Of a stretch of 64,000 nucleotides of DNA, positions 1 to 12,264 are shown one piece after another. The notes under the pieces were generated by a model. It made no database searches, had not been told where the DNA came from, and was given only the letters and a program-made list of their open reading frames with translations. The stretch is from the NCBI GenBank assembly GCA_036435485.1, contig CM071598.1, forward strand, positions 205,757,148 to 205,821,147, in the 5' to 3' direction. The first letter of the stretch is position 1. Every line of letters begins with the position of its first letter. The position numbers were made by a program, and so were the translations under genes. Source of the stretch: Saposhnikovia divaricata (taxonomy: Eukaryota > Streptophyta > Magnoliopsida > Apiales > Apiaceae).

Positions 1-1124
1 TCATCATATTACATTCTTCCTTCACCTTCATTCTCAAATTCCAACTTTTCATGGTAACCTTCATCATTTAGGCCTAGAACCTTTTGATCATCAAACACAA
101 CATGTACAGATTCCATAACAATGTTGGTTCTTAGATTGTAGACCTTGTAGGCTTTCCCTGCTGCATATCCAACGAAAATAGCTTCATCTGCCTTTGCTTC
201 AAATTTGACCAAGTTATCTCCATGATTCCTTAGCACAAAACACTTACACCCAAAGACATGTAGGAAAGCTAAGGTTGGTTTCTTGTTGGTTAATAACTGA
301 TAAGGAGTCATTCCTCTAGCTTGATTGACCAAGGAAATATTCTGAGTAAAGCATGCAGTGTTGACAGCTTCAGCCCAGAAATATGTTGGTAACCTTGATT
401 CACTGAACATTGTTCTAGCTGCTTCAATGAGAGTTCTGTTTTTCCTTTCAACAACTCCATTTTGTTGAGGTGTTCTGGCAGCAGAAAACTCATGGACAAT
501 TCCATTCTCTTCACAGAAACTCTTCATTGTGGAATTCTTGAATTCAGTACCATTGTCACTCCTGATTCTTTGTACTCTGTCTTCAGAACCATTGTTTAGC
601 ATTCTGAGATGATTGATGATGATTTCACTTGCACAATCCTTGGAGTGCAGGAAGAAGGTCCATGTGAACTTAGAAAAATCATCTACAATCACCAGACAGT
701 ATTTCTTCTTTGAAATAGACATGACATTTACAGGACCAAATAAATCCATATGCAGCAATTGAAGAGGCTTAACAATGGATGACCCTGTCTTGCTTTTGAA
801 GGATGATTTCTTTTATTTCCCTAATTGGCAGGCATCACACAGCCCATCTTTGACAAACTCCAATTGAGGGATTCCTCTAGCAAGATCCTTTCTTACCAAA
901 TCATTCATAACTTTAAAATTCAAATGTGACAGCTTCTTATGCCATAGCCAACTCTCATCCTTACTTGCTTTTCTGAAGAGACAAGTAATGGATTCTGAGC
1001 ATGCTGAATTGAAGTCAGCTATGTAAACATTTCCTTTTCTAAAGCCTGTCAATACCACATTGTTGTCTTCCTTGGCAGAAACAACACAGGCTTCTTTTGT
1101 GAACTTTACTTCATAGTCTTTGTC
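1..1124 (-). pseudogene. pol: Copia-1 GAG-pre-integrase and integrase (partial)
   Basis: This is the continuation of the gag-pol frame. The GAG-pre-integrase zinc region (HKKLSHLNFK ... CDACQLGK) lies at about 820-960. The integrase core follows from 758 downward with the catalytic pattern: D in VIVDDFSKFTW, D in RSDNGTEFK and E in QQNGVVERKNRTL. One in-frame TAA at 813-815 separates the pre-integrase and integrase pieces, and a further stop lies near position 9. The window edge removes the rest. Integrase inserts the cDNA into the host genome; here it is interrupted and unlikely to be made as full polyprotein. Confidence 0.88.
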
Positions 1125-2603
1125 TCAAATCTGACTGATACTCAGCAAATTGTGCTTCAAACCTTCAACTAAAGCCACTTCTTCAATGATGACATTGTCT
1201 TTTGAAATCAGGCCATATCCCTTAGTATATCCTTTGCTGTCATCTCCAAAGGTAATTCTAGGGCCAGCTCCTTCCTTGAACTCTGTGAGCAGGGTTGAAT
1301 CTCCTGTCATGTGCCTAGAGCATCCACTGTCTAGGTACCATAGATTCCTTCTGTTTCCCTGATTGCTAGCTGAACTTGCTTCCTGCTCTTCAGAATCAGC
1401 CATTAAAGCAAGGTTGACTAACTCAACATCATCATCAGAATGATTGTTATCAACAGCCCAGTCATACTCTTGGGTCAAGAATGCCTTTCCTTTCTGCATG
1501 AGAAGATCAAAATATTTCTTCTTATAGTCAACAGCCTCAGTTGGCTTTCCCTTGTTCTCAGATCTAGGTTTCCTGCATTCACTTATCATGTGACCAGCAA
1601 TTCCACAATTGTAGCATTTAATTTTGGATTTATCCACATAGTTGCTTGTGGAAAAATCCTTGTTAAATGGCTTGGCCACCCCAGAGTTTCTCTTGAATTT
1701 CAGCTTAGAGAATCTCCTAGATAGAAAAGCTAAGTGCTCATCTATCTCATCCAATTCATCCTGCTGAAGAGCATTCAATTCCTCAGACACCTTTTCCTTG
1801 CTCCTGCTTGATTCTGCTCTACCTTTACAAACCTCCCTGTTTGGTGTAGAACTAGCAGTTTCTGTCCTTTCCTCCTTTTGCTCCAAGTTGGCAACAAGTG
1901 CAACTGACCCACTTTTCTTTTGAGACTTCTCAATCTCTTCATCCTGCTCCATTTCCAGCTCATAGGTCTTTAAAGTTCCATAGAGCCTTTCAAGAGTAAA
2001 TGTCTTGTACTCTTGAGTGTTTCTTAGAGAAACAGTCATTGGCTTCCATTCCTTGGGCAGTGATCTCAGAAATTTGAGATTAGAATCTTTAACTTGATAG
2101 ATTCTTCCATACAGTTTCAAACCATTTCGTAGCTTTTGAAATCTACTAAATGTATCATTCAATGTTTCTCCACTCTTAAAGTGAAAATGTTTATACTGTT
2201 GGATTAGTTGTTGCATCTTGTTTTCCCTTACCTGTTCTGTTCCTTCACACAGGGTTTGAACAATGTCCCATACTTCCTTGGCGATAGTACAGTTAATAAC
2301 ATTGTCAACCATGTCTGTTTCTAGACCATTAAACAGAATATTCATGGCCTTTTTGTCTTTGTGGACTTCTGCAATATCTTCAAGACTCCACTCAGAAACA
2401 GGTTTGGGAATGAGAGTGTCAGGCACATCATCAGCCAGGCCAACTCTTGTTGCTGTCTTCATTGGAACGTGAGGACCCTTGTCAATGCAATCCACAAAGC
2501 CCTCATCAATAGACGAGAGATGTAGACGCATTTTTACTTTCCAGTGAAAGTAATTTTCTCTATCAAGAACTGGAATCTTTACTCCATAATCCTTCTTAGA
2601 CAT
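1125..2603 (-). pseudogene. gag: Copia-1 gag and protease
   Basis: This gives the structural Gag and the aspartic protease of Copia-1. The start is taken at the ATG ending at 2603 (MSKKDYG...), because the same GVKIP motif sits just after the start in Copia-3; an upstream in-frame ATG at 2633 is less likely. N-terminal residues contain the copia Gag motif with ENYFHWKVKM. A zinc knuckle of CX2CX4HX4C form (CYNCGIAGHMISEC) lies at 1575-1616. The protease active site DSG within YLDSGCSRHMTGD is near 1306-1344. The frame stops at 1125-1127, where related elements have a cysteine codon, so this looks like a nonsense mutation rather than a natural end; pol continues in the same frame. Confidence 0.88.
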
Positions 2604-2648
2604 GTTGGAAGTGTGTTGATCTTTAAACTTCAAATATGTTAGAAGCTT

Positions 2649-2660
2649 GCTCTGATACCA
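2649..2660 (-). other. Primer binding site of Copia-1 (initiator tRNA-Met)
   Basis: The minus strand reads tggtatcagagc two bases inside the LTR. This is the complement of the 3' end of plant initiator tRNA-Met and the usual primer site of plant copia elements. It fixes the inner LTR edge and the orientation. Confidence 0.9.
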
Positions 2661-2662
2661 AT

Positions 2663-3673
2663 TGTTATTCCCAGATTACACACTTGTATAATTGTAGAAG
2701 GGGGGTTGAATACAATTCTTGATATTTATAAATTTCTGATAAGAACTCTAGAAATTTATGCAGAGATAATTGCAATGTAAGATTTAAACACAAACACATA
2801 TACAATCAGGTGGTTAATATGCACCACCTGAAGCTTTTATTTGAAGAAAACTCTGTGATACAAAATGTACACAGCTGCCGTTTTACAACTCTTTGCTTCT
2901 AAGGATATTCAAGAAACCCTAAGCAAATATGTCTGTTTTCTTTTCTTACAAAGAGTTGCTACACTTGGTTATAAATCCCAAGATTTACAAGTACTACAGG
3001 AATAAGATAATATTAATCTAATTCTAGTTGACTTGCTACTACACTCCAAATACACATGTAGCCGAAAGGTTGTCCTTGTGTTCAGACAAGTCTCCTGCAC
3101 CTTTCTTGTATTCATAGAGTAAATGGAATGCTTCTTTCTTCTGTGTTTCCAAAGTATGGCTGCCATACTGCTTTTTGTATCTAATATCAACCCATGTGAT
3201 CTGTCAGTCAAACATGTCCTTATCAACTGCTAATCCCTAGCTAATCATAGAAGACATTGTCAATGATTATCCGTTGATGTTGTACCCTGACATCCGTTGA
3301 TGATGTATTGAGCGGTATCCGTTGATATTGAGACTTGAGCTGTATCCGTTGATAGAGTGGATTTGAGTTGCATCCGTTGATAGAGTTTTGTCTTCATCTG
3401 TTGATACACTTTCACTTAGACAGAATTACATAGCATAGCTTATTTACAATTGGCTACCCTATTCTGCCTATCCGTTGATAGTCAACATGACTGTGGATAA
3501 AAACCCTATCAACTGATAACATAGAGATACTTGCAGTATGCTACAAAACCTCATCCGTTGATGAGCTACCTGTCAACGGATAGAGTTATAAATCCTCATC
3601 CGTTGACAGCTACAAAACCTTATACAATTTGATTAATTGTGAAGTTATCATCAAGTACAACATATTCCTAACA
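2663..3673 (-). repeat. 5' LTR of Copia-1
   Basis: The repeat begins on the minus strand with TGTTAGGAATATG and ends in CA next to the primer site, giving the TG...CA ends of an LTR of about 1.0 kb. Only one LTR is in the window, so the right border is inferred from the TG/CA ends and the loss of element-like sequence. It contains many copies of a decamer near atccgttgat between 3268 and 3606. Confidence 0.85.
3268..3606. repeat. Cluster of atccgttgat decamers in the Copia-1 LTR
   Basis: About ten copies of a decamer close to atccgttgat occur over some 340 bp, spaced at irregular 20-50 bp, including two on the opposite strand (tcaacggat). They lie in the U3 side of the LTR on the element's strand. 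Clusters like this can be transcription-factor sites or products of slippage; the sequence alone does not decide. Confidence 0.7.
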
Positions 3674-4838
3674 GAACCTCTAGAGACCTGCAGTGAATTG
3701 CCACATCATTTATTTCTATATTAAAATTATATATTCCATTAATAACAATTTGAAATATTAATAACATACCATTTTTAAAATATAGTCAATCATTATAGCC
3801 AATACCCTCGGAACACAATGTCTTACAGGTTCGACAAATTTTACATAATCAATATTTTATTTAATTTAGCCAATCATTTTTAGCTAACGCCATTGGAGAT
3901 GCTCTAAGTAAATTTTTTATTTTAGTGATTGGGGATAATATATAATAGTTTTGGTTGAATAAAAAAATTTAATAAAATATCACGGGCAATTGTATTTAAT
4001 AAAATAAAATAATAATATTTTAATTACTAATAGCTAATCGTTTATCTTTTTCAGCTAAAACGTAATATCTTTTCTATATTTTCTAATTGAAATTCACAAT
4101 TTTCTAAAAATATCACGAGCAACATATATTATTATTATAATTAAATGATATTATTTTAAGCCTATAAAATTCATATTAAAATTTTCAAGGATAAAAAGAA
4201 TCTAAAGTTAACTTTAGATATATTTCAAAAATTATTAGTTTAAATCCATGTAATTGTGTGTATTTAAATAAGAACTCCTAAGTAAATATTTAATTTAACT
4301 CAGTAATCCACTAATTGCTTACTTTCGAACACAAAATCTAAACTCATTTAGGCTTTGGAGTCGTTATTAAAAATGATTCACCTGATTTTTGCTAATTATT
4401 TACAAAATTGAATAATTTTGAATCATGAATTTTAAGAATTTATCTAAAGATAACTTTAGATATCTTTTACCTAATTTTCAACAACAAATTAAATAAAAAT
4501 TATATGAAAATACGAATTCTAATCTAGTTTAGTTAAAGAACATAAGTCAAATAACATGTATATAAATCATAAAATTAATTTTGTTAAAATCAATAAGATT
4601 GAATATATAAAAAACATGTCAAACATATATCTATCAGAGTGTTTTGACTTGTGATGTATCCTAGTTTTAAACAATGTGAAAAAAGAAAAGATTGAAGGAG
4701 TAGTGGTTCGATGCTTGGATGAGTTTAGCGGCACAATTTTAGGGAATGCACTTGTTAAAAAAATAAAGAAATTAGTTAGAAGAATCGCGGAGCTGCCACC
4801 TCACCGGTACAATCTTCAGCTTTTAGAATATATATATA
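3674..4838. other. AT-rich stretch without a gene
   Basis: No coding signal is visible. A part near 4000-4110 (ctaatagctaatcg, cagctaaaacgtaatatc) resembles the AT-rich family that makes up 26390-27100 and 58763-59640, so it may be another copy or fragment of the same Helitron-type family. Confidence 0.5.
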
Positions 4839-5149
4839 CTCCCCGTCTCTCTCATTTATTTACAGTTTCTATTTTAGGACGTCCCTCTCATTTCTTTACA
4901 TACTATAATTAGTAAATTTTAACAATAAAATACATTATTACATACACTACTTCACTCCACTTTTTCAACACTTTACACTATTACACCCACTACTTCACTT
5001 ATTTTAAGAATAAAATCACTATTACACCCACTACTTCACTTATTTTAATTATAAAATTACTATTATAACAACTACTTCACTTATTTTAATTATAATTCTT
5101 GGTCTCCGTGAAAAAATCCAATATAAACAATCAGAGGGGACGGAAAGAG
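4839..5149. mobile_element. Stowaway-like MITE
   Basis: The ends read ctccccgtctct and, inverted at the right, ctctttccgtcccc, each flanked by TA (4837-4838 and 5150-5151). This is the Stowaway/Tc1-mariner pattern (TA target, CTCCCTCCGTCCC-like ends). The length is about 311 bp with no coding capacity. The inside has three tandem near-copies of a unit containing cactacttcacttatttt. It would have moved using a mariner-type transposase supplied elsewhere. Confidence 0.7.
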
Positions 5150-5266
5150 TAGATAGCAAGAACATGTGTACATTTGGGTTGACTTTAGTTATCGCCATAG
5201 TTCGATTGAGATGTTCACCGTGTTACTTGTGGGCTTCGGAAGAGCAATTCACCTAAATCTCCCACT

Positions 5267-5869
5267 AGGGATGGGCATTTTCCACGTCACGCCCGATTTT
5301 TATCTGATTCCTGATCTCTACTGTACGGAATTGGGAATTTTTCGGGTATAAGATGGGATCGGGAACAAATAAATAAGAAATTCGGGGAACGGGGCAGTGT
5401 TGGGGATTAAGGTCTCCCTACCTCATTTCTCGAACCCTATTTATATAAAAATTATTATTTGTTTATAAATAAATTAAATAAATTATCACACATACACACA
5501 CATATATATATATAATGTTATAATTTTTAATTTTTTATCCATTCAGTACTTTAAAATTTACATAACCTCATATAATTAAATTATAATAGTATTATGTTTG
5601 TCTATTAGTAATAGTCTAAATAAAATTTAATTCAATTTAAAGTTTAAAATATTGTTTTAAAATAAAATTAAAAATAGAATATTATAATTCATCATGTTAA
5701 TTTATATTATATAACATTATTTATATTTTACATTGAAAAAAAAACTCTCTAATACCCCGCGATACATGTTCCATGTTCAGGGTGGGCGAATCAGGGAGTA
5801 AAATAACCTTCATTCGGAAATCGGGGATCAGGAATTGGGATAGCACTTAATGGCCATTCTATCCATAAT
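5267..5869. mobile_element. Possible hAT-like non-autonomous element
   Basis: The left edge reads tagggatgggcat and the right edge, inverted, ggatagaatggccatta, a weak match to hAT ends. The interior has the GC-rich stretches with cggggatcggg-like words often seen in such elements, around an AT-rich core. No convincing 8-bp duplication was found, so the borders are tentative. Confidence 0.35.
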
Positions 5870-6882
5870 GGGTTCAACTTTGGATAAAAATAAATTCTAT
5901 TCATTTTTTAAAAATTAATTTGAGATTTTCATCATCTTCCTTTTCATAGATGGGTAAAGTATGGAAAAAATGTTACGAAACAAAGTGATCATAAATTTAT
6001 TCTGTTATTTATCTATATTAATTATTAAATCTATCATTGACACTTTAGCCAAGGTAAATTAAATGCGCAACAATAACACAACTTTCATAAGTGTGCACCT
6101 AATTTGATTATTATTTTTTAAAACTGTAGACTGTAGTAGTTAATAAAACATATTGCTAGATGCAATTAAATTTTGCTTTATGCAATTATGTGAAATTACA
6201 TTTTTATCCCTAACTGTTTTTTACTGCATGCAGTTGTCTTTACACACGGAAGTCTATATACACAGTTGTCTTTTCAAACTATACTTTGCGGGTACAAGGC
6301 CAGTTGCTACTATATTTAAGGTGGGACTGTTGCCAGATTGTCTCGGTGTGAATTCTGGATTAGTTCACAAGAAAGTGATTTCTACTAATTTATAATAACT
6401 GTACGTGATTCATTTTACTTATGTAAATATACTTGTGACTTTTTTTTTGTCTGTCTTGTATCATAATTTCTTCTCTTTGAATTTTCTTTTGCTTTTCATG
6501 TCATATGAGGATAGCCATGCCTCCATGTACGTGTTCGGCCTTAACGAGTCCAGTTTTATTTAATTAGTTGATTAAGATTAATAAGTTTGACTTGAAAAAA
6601 TAAAGGATTTCTAAGTCTTTAAATCGGCGACGGAACCCTTGGTAGTCTAATCAAGATATAAAAAACACTCATGGTAGTAAAGGATTTTTATAAACACAGA
6701 GTAACCCAGTTCAATGATTGTGTTTATAATAACTCTATGTGTTCATAGATAACTCATATGCCTGGTTATTTTTTTATATTTGATTGTTAAAGTTCTGTCT
6801 TGACTATATTTCTCAATTCCTTACATATGCTGGCAGGATTCTTTGAGAAGTTTTGGTACATAAACTGAAGAAGTATTATACT
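5870..6882. other. Region upstream of the MULE gene
   Basis: AT-rich DNA without a recognisable gene. It should include the promoter and perhaps the left terminal repeat of the MULE. I could not find a terminal inverted repeat matching sequence downstream of 23347. Confidence 0.4.
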
Positions 6883-8255
6883 ATGAGCGAAAGAGAAGGA
6901 ACATCGGTTAGTATTAATTATGTTAACAAATTCTAATAATCATGAAAATTTATATTAGATATAAATTTATATTTTACATTTTTATTTTTTATTAATTTTA
7001 CAGGAAATATATTTTGATTCTAATTCGAGTATATTGGAGAATGTTGGTCATCTTTTTGAAACAAATGAGACATTTCAAAGTAGGTACGATCTAGAAATAT
7101 ATGTGAGAGATGTTGGAAAGAAGAATAATATTGGCTTATCCGTTCTCTATTCTAAAGGAGGACAAGGTGATGGATCTGGGCAAGCATTTGTTATTTTGGG
7201 TGTGAAAGATCATTATCTTACAGGAAAAATAAAGACAAGGAAGGTGCAACTGTTGCTAACAAGCGTAACACGGGAACCAAAAGGTGTGGGTGTCCCTTTC
7301 GTCTCAGAGGGAAAGAAATCTCTAATGGATCGTGGAGATTGTTTGTGAGTAATGGAAATCACAATCATCATTTTCCTACTTATAATGTGGGACGTTCAAT
7401 TATGAGTAGATTGTCTGAAGCCGAGAAAATCAAAACAAAGGAAATGACTCGAGCTCATGTGGCGCCTTCTCAAATTTTGATTTCTTTAAAATATGAAAAT
7501 AAGGATAATCTGACAGCGATGAAACAAGTGTACAACTACAGGCAAAAGATAAGGAAAGAAGAAATGGAAGGTCGATCAGTTGCTCAACAGATTTTGAATT
7601 ATTTGAGAAAAGAATCTTACTTCTATTCATATCGAGTTTCACCAATCACTAACATGGTTAGTGATTTATTTTTTTCAAATAAAAAAGCTGTGCAACTTTT
7701 GCATCAGTTCTATTATGTGTTGATAATGGATTGCACATACAAGACAAATAAATACAAAATGCCATTGCTAGAAATTGTTGGATGTGTTTCGACAGGGAAA
7801 ATTTTTGTCGTTGGAGTGGCATTCCTACAAGATGAGAAAAAAGATAGCTTTGAATGGGCCCTTCAGTGCACGAAACAGTTCTTTGATCCAAATCATCTTC
7901 CAGGAGTCATTGTTACTGATAGAGAATATGATTTAATGCATGCAATCGAAAGTGTCTTTCCTAGCAGTTATCATATGTTGTGCACACGACATATTGCGAA
8001 AAATGTGGAAGCAAGGGCGAAGAATGACACCAATAGTCAATTATTTGCACTTGGATTTGTTGGTAATTGGAATAGAATTGTTTATGCTCAAACAGAAGTC
8101 GATTATGAAGAAAAGGTAAAACATTTTCAAAAGACTTATGCTAGTCATCCAAGACTATTGATGTATGTTCAACAAACGTGGCTGATTCATGCAAAAAAAT
8201 TTGTGCATGCTTACACGAACAAGGTGTTGCATTTTGGAAATCGTACCACAAACAG
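6883..8255 (+). pseudogene. MULE exons 1-2: zinc DNA-binding region and first half of DDE core
   Basis: Exon 1 (6883-6906) gives MSEREGTS; the intron 6907-7003 has GT...AG ends; exon 2 runs to 8255. The N-terminal half is in one frame to about 7195 (EIYVRDVGKKNNIGLSV...) and in another from there on (CERS..., CGCPFRLRGK...), so one base has been lost or gained. The core motif MDCTYKTNKYKMPLLEIVG carries the first catalytic Asp, and VIVTDREYDLMHAI the second, followed by the CX2H signature MLCTRHIAKNV typical of MULE transposases. A short alternative ORF at 7034-7348 is the true upstream frame followed by out-of-frame tail. Confidence 0.85.
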
Positions 8256-8332
8256 GTATTAATTTGACATTATTGTTATTATCAATTTTACTTTTTATAA
8301 TATTTTAATAATTTTCTTTCATATAATAATAG

Positions 8333-9355
8333 GGTTGAGAGTGCTCATAATTCACTAAAGAGATTTTTGAAGACATCGACAGGGAGTTTGGACACAATTT
8401 GGTCGAGGGTGCATTCATATTTAGAACTTCAAGAAAATGAAATTAAAGCTAGCTTTGTCAGGTCAGCAAATAAGGATCTTCATATCACCGTGTTGCATCT
8501 TTTGACTCAATTGACGGGTAAAATTTCTCATATAGCCATTAAAAAGATTATGAAAGAATATAGTCGACATGGAGTAAATATAGACCATACAACTTGTGGT
8601 TGCTACTTGCGAACATCACATGGCCTCCCATGTGCGCACAAGATGAGGCTACTAGATCAGGAAGAAAAGGGTCTCGACTTACATTATGTTCATGTTTTTT
8701 GGAGAACACTTCATATGGAAGGTACTACTTACTTTTCTGATGATTATCGCACACAGTTTCAGGATGATGATGAGATTTTATGGTATTATTTTAATAAAAT
8801 GATGAAACAATCGCCGGAAGCAAAAAAGATGTATATAGCTCAATTGGAGAAGTTGATACACCCGGAAGCACTTCCATTGGAAGAGCCTTTTAGTGATCGG
8901 AAAAGTAAAGGCCGACCGACAAGTAGGAGTTCTACGAAAAGAGATCCATCATACTTTGAGCATGTTGATAAAAATATCTCTGCACTTAAATCAGGTAATA
9001 AGCGTAAAGCTTCCACCAAGGAAGAATATATTCCACAAGAAATTCCACGCTTTGTTGTTCCTTATATTCATGAATATGTAAATGTTTCTCCGGACGGTAA
9101 TTGTGGATATAGATCAGTAGCTCATCAGATTTATGGGTCAGAAGACCAATGGAAAAGGGTACGCACGGAATTATATGATTTCATAGTGAGCCGTTTTGAT
9201 TTTTGGATGATAGTATGGCATAAAACTAAAGATGAAGCATGGACTACGTTGAACCATATTAATTATTGTGAAAGTCCATGTTCACTTCAGTATTGGATGT
9301 CTTTGGAAGAAGTGGGTCCAGTAATTGCGACTTTGTATAATGTGATATTAGTTGC
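8333..9355 (+). pseudogene. MULE exon 3: catalytic Glu, SWIM finger and OTU catalytic Cys
   Basis: The exon follows a 77-nt intron (8256-8332), which splits an Arg codon exactly at TTNR/VESAH, the usual place for the catalytic Glu. The SWIM finger (CGCYLRTSHGLPCAHKM) follows. A basic linker (GRPTSRSSTKRDPSYF) leads to VSPDGNCGYRSVAHQIYG, the OTU active-site helix. The reading frame runs on into the Gyp-A LTR and stops at 9489-9491, adding about 45 foreign residues (SVFRSS...AFYQTP), so any product would lack the OTU His. Confidence 0.85.
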
Positions 9356-10592
9356 TGAAGGTAGTGTTTTTCGAAGTTCGTTCACAGGGAAGGACTATCA
9401 ATATCGATTTCGAGTATATTATCTCTTACAATCTAGAAGTGTGAACAAGGGGGGGTTTGAGTTTGTTGAGGCGTTTTATCAAACACCTTGAACACAAGAA
9501 ATAAATTGCTATAAAAATACAACTAAGTTAAAGGCAACTATCCAAATTTACCACACAACACAATGAGTGAATTAGCAAGATATAGGGATATTCGACCCAA
9601 GGATAATGGAAACTCAAGCACTTCAACCCAACAACAAACAAATATATCCAACTCTACCTAACCAAGATAATTGGTGAAGCACACAATCACTTATTTCTCT
9701 TCTATTATAAACACTAATTTAGTGAAGCACATAAATTAGCTCTCTTGATAATAGCTACCAATAATGAAGCACTACTAGTATAACCAAATCAAGGAATTAA
9801 ACAAAGAGAGGCTAGGACGAACCCAAGGATGAGAAGCTCAACCTAGGTATTTGTACTTGAATCTTGAAGTTTAGGCACGCCAAACCTTGTGCTACTACAA
9901 TGAATGTACTAACAATTACGGATTAGCACAAACAATTAGCAATTGAAATTACAAGAAGAGCAAGATGAAGCAACTTACAAATCTCCAAGCAAAATCATAA
10001 ACAATACAACACAAGTATTCAAGATAGAGTGAAATAGATCTTACTTAAATTGAATGGGTTTAGTACAAGAGATGCTTCCTTGAGCCAAATATATGGAGTT
10101 AGTTACTCATAATCAATGCTAGATTATGAGTAATAAGTGTTTTTATCTCTACTTGACTAACCCTAATTTTATACTTGAAGAGGCTAGGTTGAAGATGGAG
10201 TTAGATGTTAGGTTAAGTTAAATCATATGTTATGTTTTGAGCCCTTCTCTTTAATACACAGCAGCTCTGTACGGCCTGTTGAACGGCCGTACAGCTGCCC
10301 GTACAGAAAATCTGCTCCTTTGAACGGCCTATTGAACGGCCGTACAGCTGCCCGTACGAGATAAAATCTTCAATATAATGCATTAAACGCCTCCCGGCAT
10401 CACAAGCTTGCATCTTCTAACTTCCCTCTTGAATAATCTTCGCTTTCAAGCCCAAAATAATCCATCTTTTCAACAATTAAGCATGAGGCACTGAAAGATG
10501 TAAAACATAACAAATATTAATAAAACAACATTCGAAACTAAAAAAAATGAAGAAGAATAAAAGAAAAAACGTGTATAAAATACACGTTATCA
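9356..10592 (-). repeat. 3' LTR of Gyp-A (left copy)
   Basis: The copy runs from tgaaggtagtg to ...cacgttatca and matches 16209-17446 almost base for base. It holds a duplicated unit at about 10260-10360 with GC-rich palindromes (gaacggccgtac) in an otherwise AT-rich LTR. Short ORFs here are not genes; they recur in the other LTR. Confidence 0.93.
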
Positions 10593-10607
10593 AATCTTCC
10601 CCCACTT
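10593..10607 (-). other. Polypurine tract of Gyp-A
   Basis: On the minus strand aagtgggggaagatt abuts the 3' LTR. This is the primer for plus-strand DNA synthesis. Just upstream on the element strand is the word gctcgggactagcaaa, part of a module repeated inside the element. Confidence 0.85.
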
Positions 10608-12264
10608 AAACTTTGCTAGTCCCGAGCAAACTAAAATTAACATAACAATATATTTCTAACTAGTACCACTTCCGTAGGTGATCACGGTTGCATTTGGCAT
10701 ATGCAACAAGCCCTTGGAACCCCTAGGTAGCCCTAGTGGACGAGTGAGGTCTCGTGAGGGTTTATAGATGATGTACCCACAAAATCACAAAAGCCACTAA
10801 TAAACAAGAAACTAACAATACCTACTAATTAAACTAACTACTACACTCACATGTCCAAGCCGTCTACTTGTAACTAAAATCAAACATATAGAGCTATTCA
10901 CCTTGTCATCCACTATAACGAGCTAACAACCAATTCAAGAATCAAGATGACACACCTTGTGCAAAATGAACCATGACATTAAAGATAGAATGAATGCACT
11001 TCAATCGTGAACGCTAGACAAGATGATCACAAAGCATACCCGGCTTCACATTAAGAAGATGAAATTATATGGTGAAAAATCTCACATCTCTCAATTATGC
11101 ATCACACAAGTATGAGATAGAGATTTCACTCAACTCCAAGTCTAAATGCATGCGCTCTACTTGACCTTGCATGTTCACCTAAATTCCGGATTGCACCAAA
11201 AACAAGGAATTCATAAAATGGGTTGTAATGAGGCTTGGGTGAAGGTGTGAAAATTTAAGTTCAAGGAAGGTGTAAAAGTCTCGCTAGTTGAGTCAAAATG
11301 ACGCTTGCTCGCTTCATCCACCAAATTCTCAAACTAAAGAATGTCTTCACTCATTTACAATTACAAAACACAACCACATTTACCAAGAAAATTGAATCAA
11401 AATAATGTACAAAGATTTATTGCTTTTTCTTTTTCTTTTTCCCTTTTTTTTACATCCCCTTTATTATTATTTTTTTAGCAAAGGGGATGCATAACATATA
11501 TAAATACTACAAAGAACTTTGAACCACATCTAGATATACACATCAAACTAGTTCCCACTTACAATAATTAGAATTCTTCCTCTTCACAATTTCTCCAAAT
11601 TCACATGCTCATCAATCAATTCTTTCCAAGACTCAACTAGCTCAACTAGGTCGAGAGTGAAGTATTTGGCTATGACTCATGTATAAAAGGGGAGAGTGAC
11701 GAAGAAAAATATGGATATAAGCTTCAAAGGGGTAACTAGGGATTATTTTCATGGTTCACAAGCTAAAAAAGCCAAAAAGGTTATCCTAAATAGAATTTCC
11801 TTATTATGGTGCATCCATGAATGAAGGTTTAATGCAAGCCCTAGAGCAAAAACATACATAAAGAGGGAGCAACACACAAGAAAAAGAATCATCGTTCAAG
11901 GCCTCACAAGGTTTAAGTTGTAATAACATCTTCTCGATTTGATTCCATGCATGCTAAGAGATAATCGTCATGCTCACAATTTAATTACAAACATCTAGAT
12001 TTTTCATGCCATTTTAAGTGCGTGTGTGCAATAAGGTGCATCAAACTTATAGATTCACATCAAATTGGTAATGCTAGGCACGAAATAGGAGAAAACAAGG
12101 CTACAAGCTCACAATGTCATAAATTTTATAGACAAGTAAACACGCTCATGACTAAATTTATTTCACAAATGCAAACAAAACGGACATCAAACTCTAAAAA
12201 AAAAAATTAAAAAAAAAAATACTAATACTTGCTACGCATACTATACAAGGATGAACATAAACAA
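10608..12264 (-). other. Non-coding body of Gyp-A, left part
   Basis: No ORF of note. A segment at about 10670-10790 (gtaggtgatcacgg ... gatgtacccacaaaatc) has a recognisable counterpart in Gyp-B near 36238-36345, which shows that the two families are related outside their LTRs. Confidence 0.6.

Larger units (their letters stand above)
1..3673 (-). mobile_element. Copia-1: SIRE-like Ty1/copia LTR retrotransposon, 5' half
   Basis: On the minus strand this reads 5' LTR (2663-3673), primer binding site, gag, protease and integrase, in that order, which is the Ty1/copia arrangement. The window starts inside the integrase C-terminal part, so RT, RNase H and the 3' LTR lie outside. The proteins resemble those of Copia-3 in this window more than those of Copia-2. 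The gag-pol frame is continuous over the visible part except for a few in-frame stops, so this copy is probably dead but not old. The base pairs after the LTR (gaacc, 3674-3678) are the expected right half of a 5-bp target duplication; the left half is not visible. Confidence 0.92.

Noticed and set aside
3785..3910. Possible MITE with a cattggagatgctctaag end
   Set aside because: Only one such end is visible; no inverse partner or duplication was found.
10213..10413. 66-codon ORF repeated at 17067-17267
   Set aside because: It is inside both Gyp-A LTRs and is conserved only because the LTRs are near-identical.
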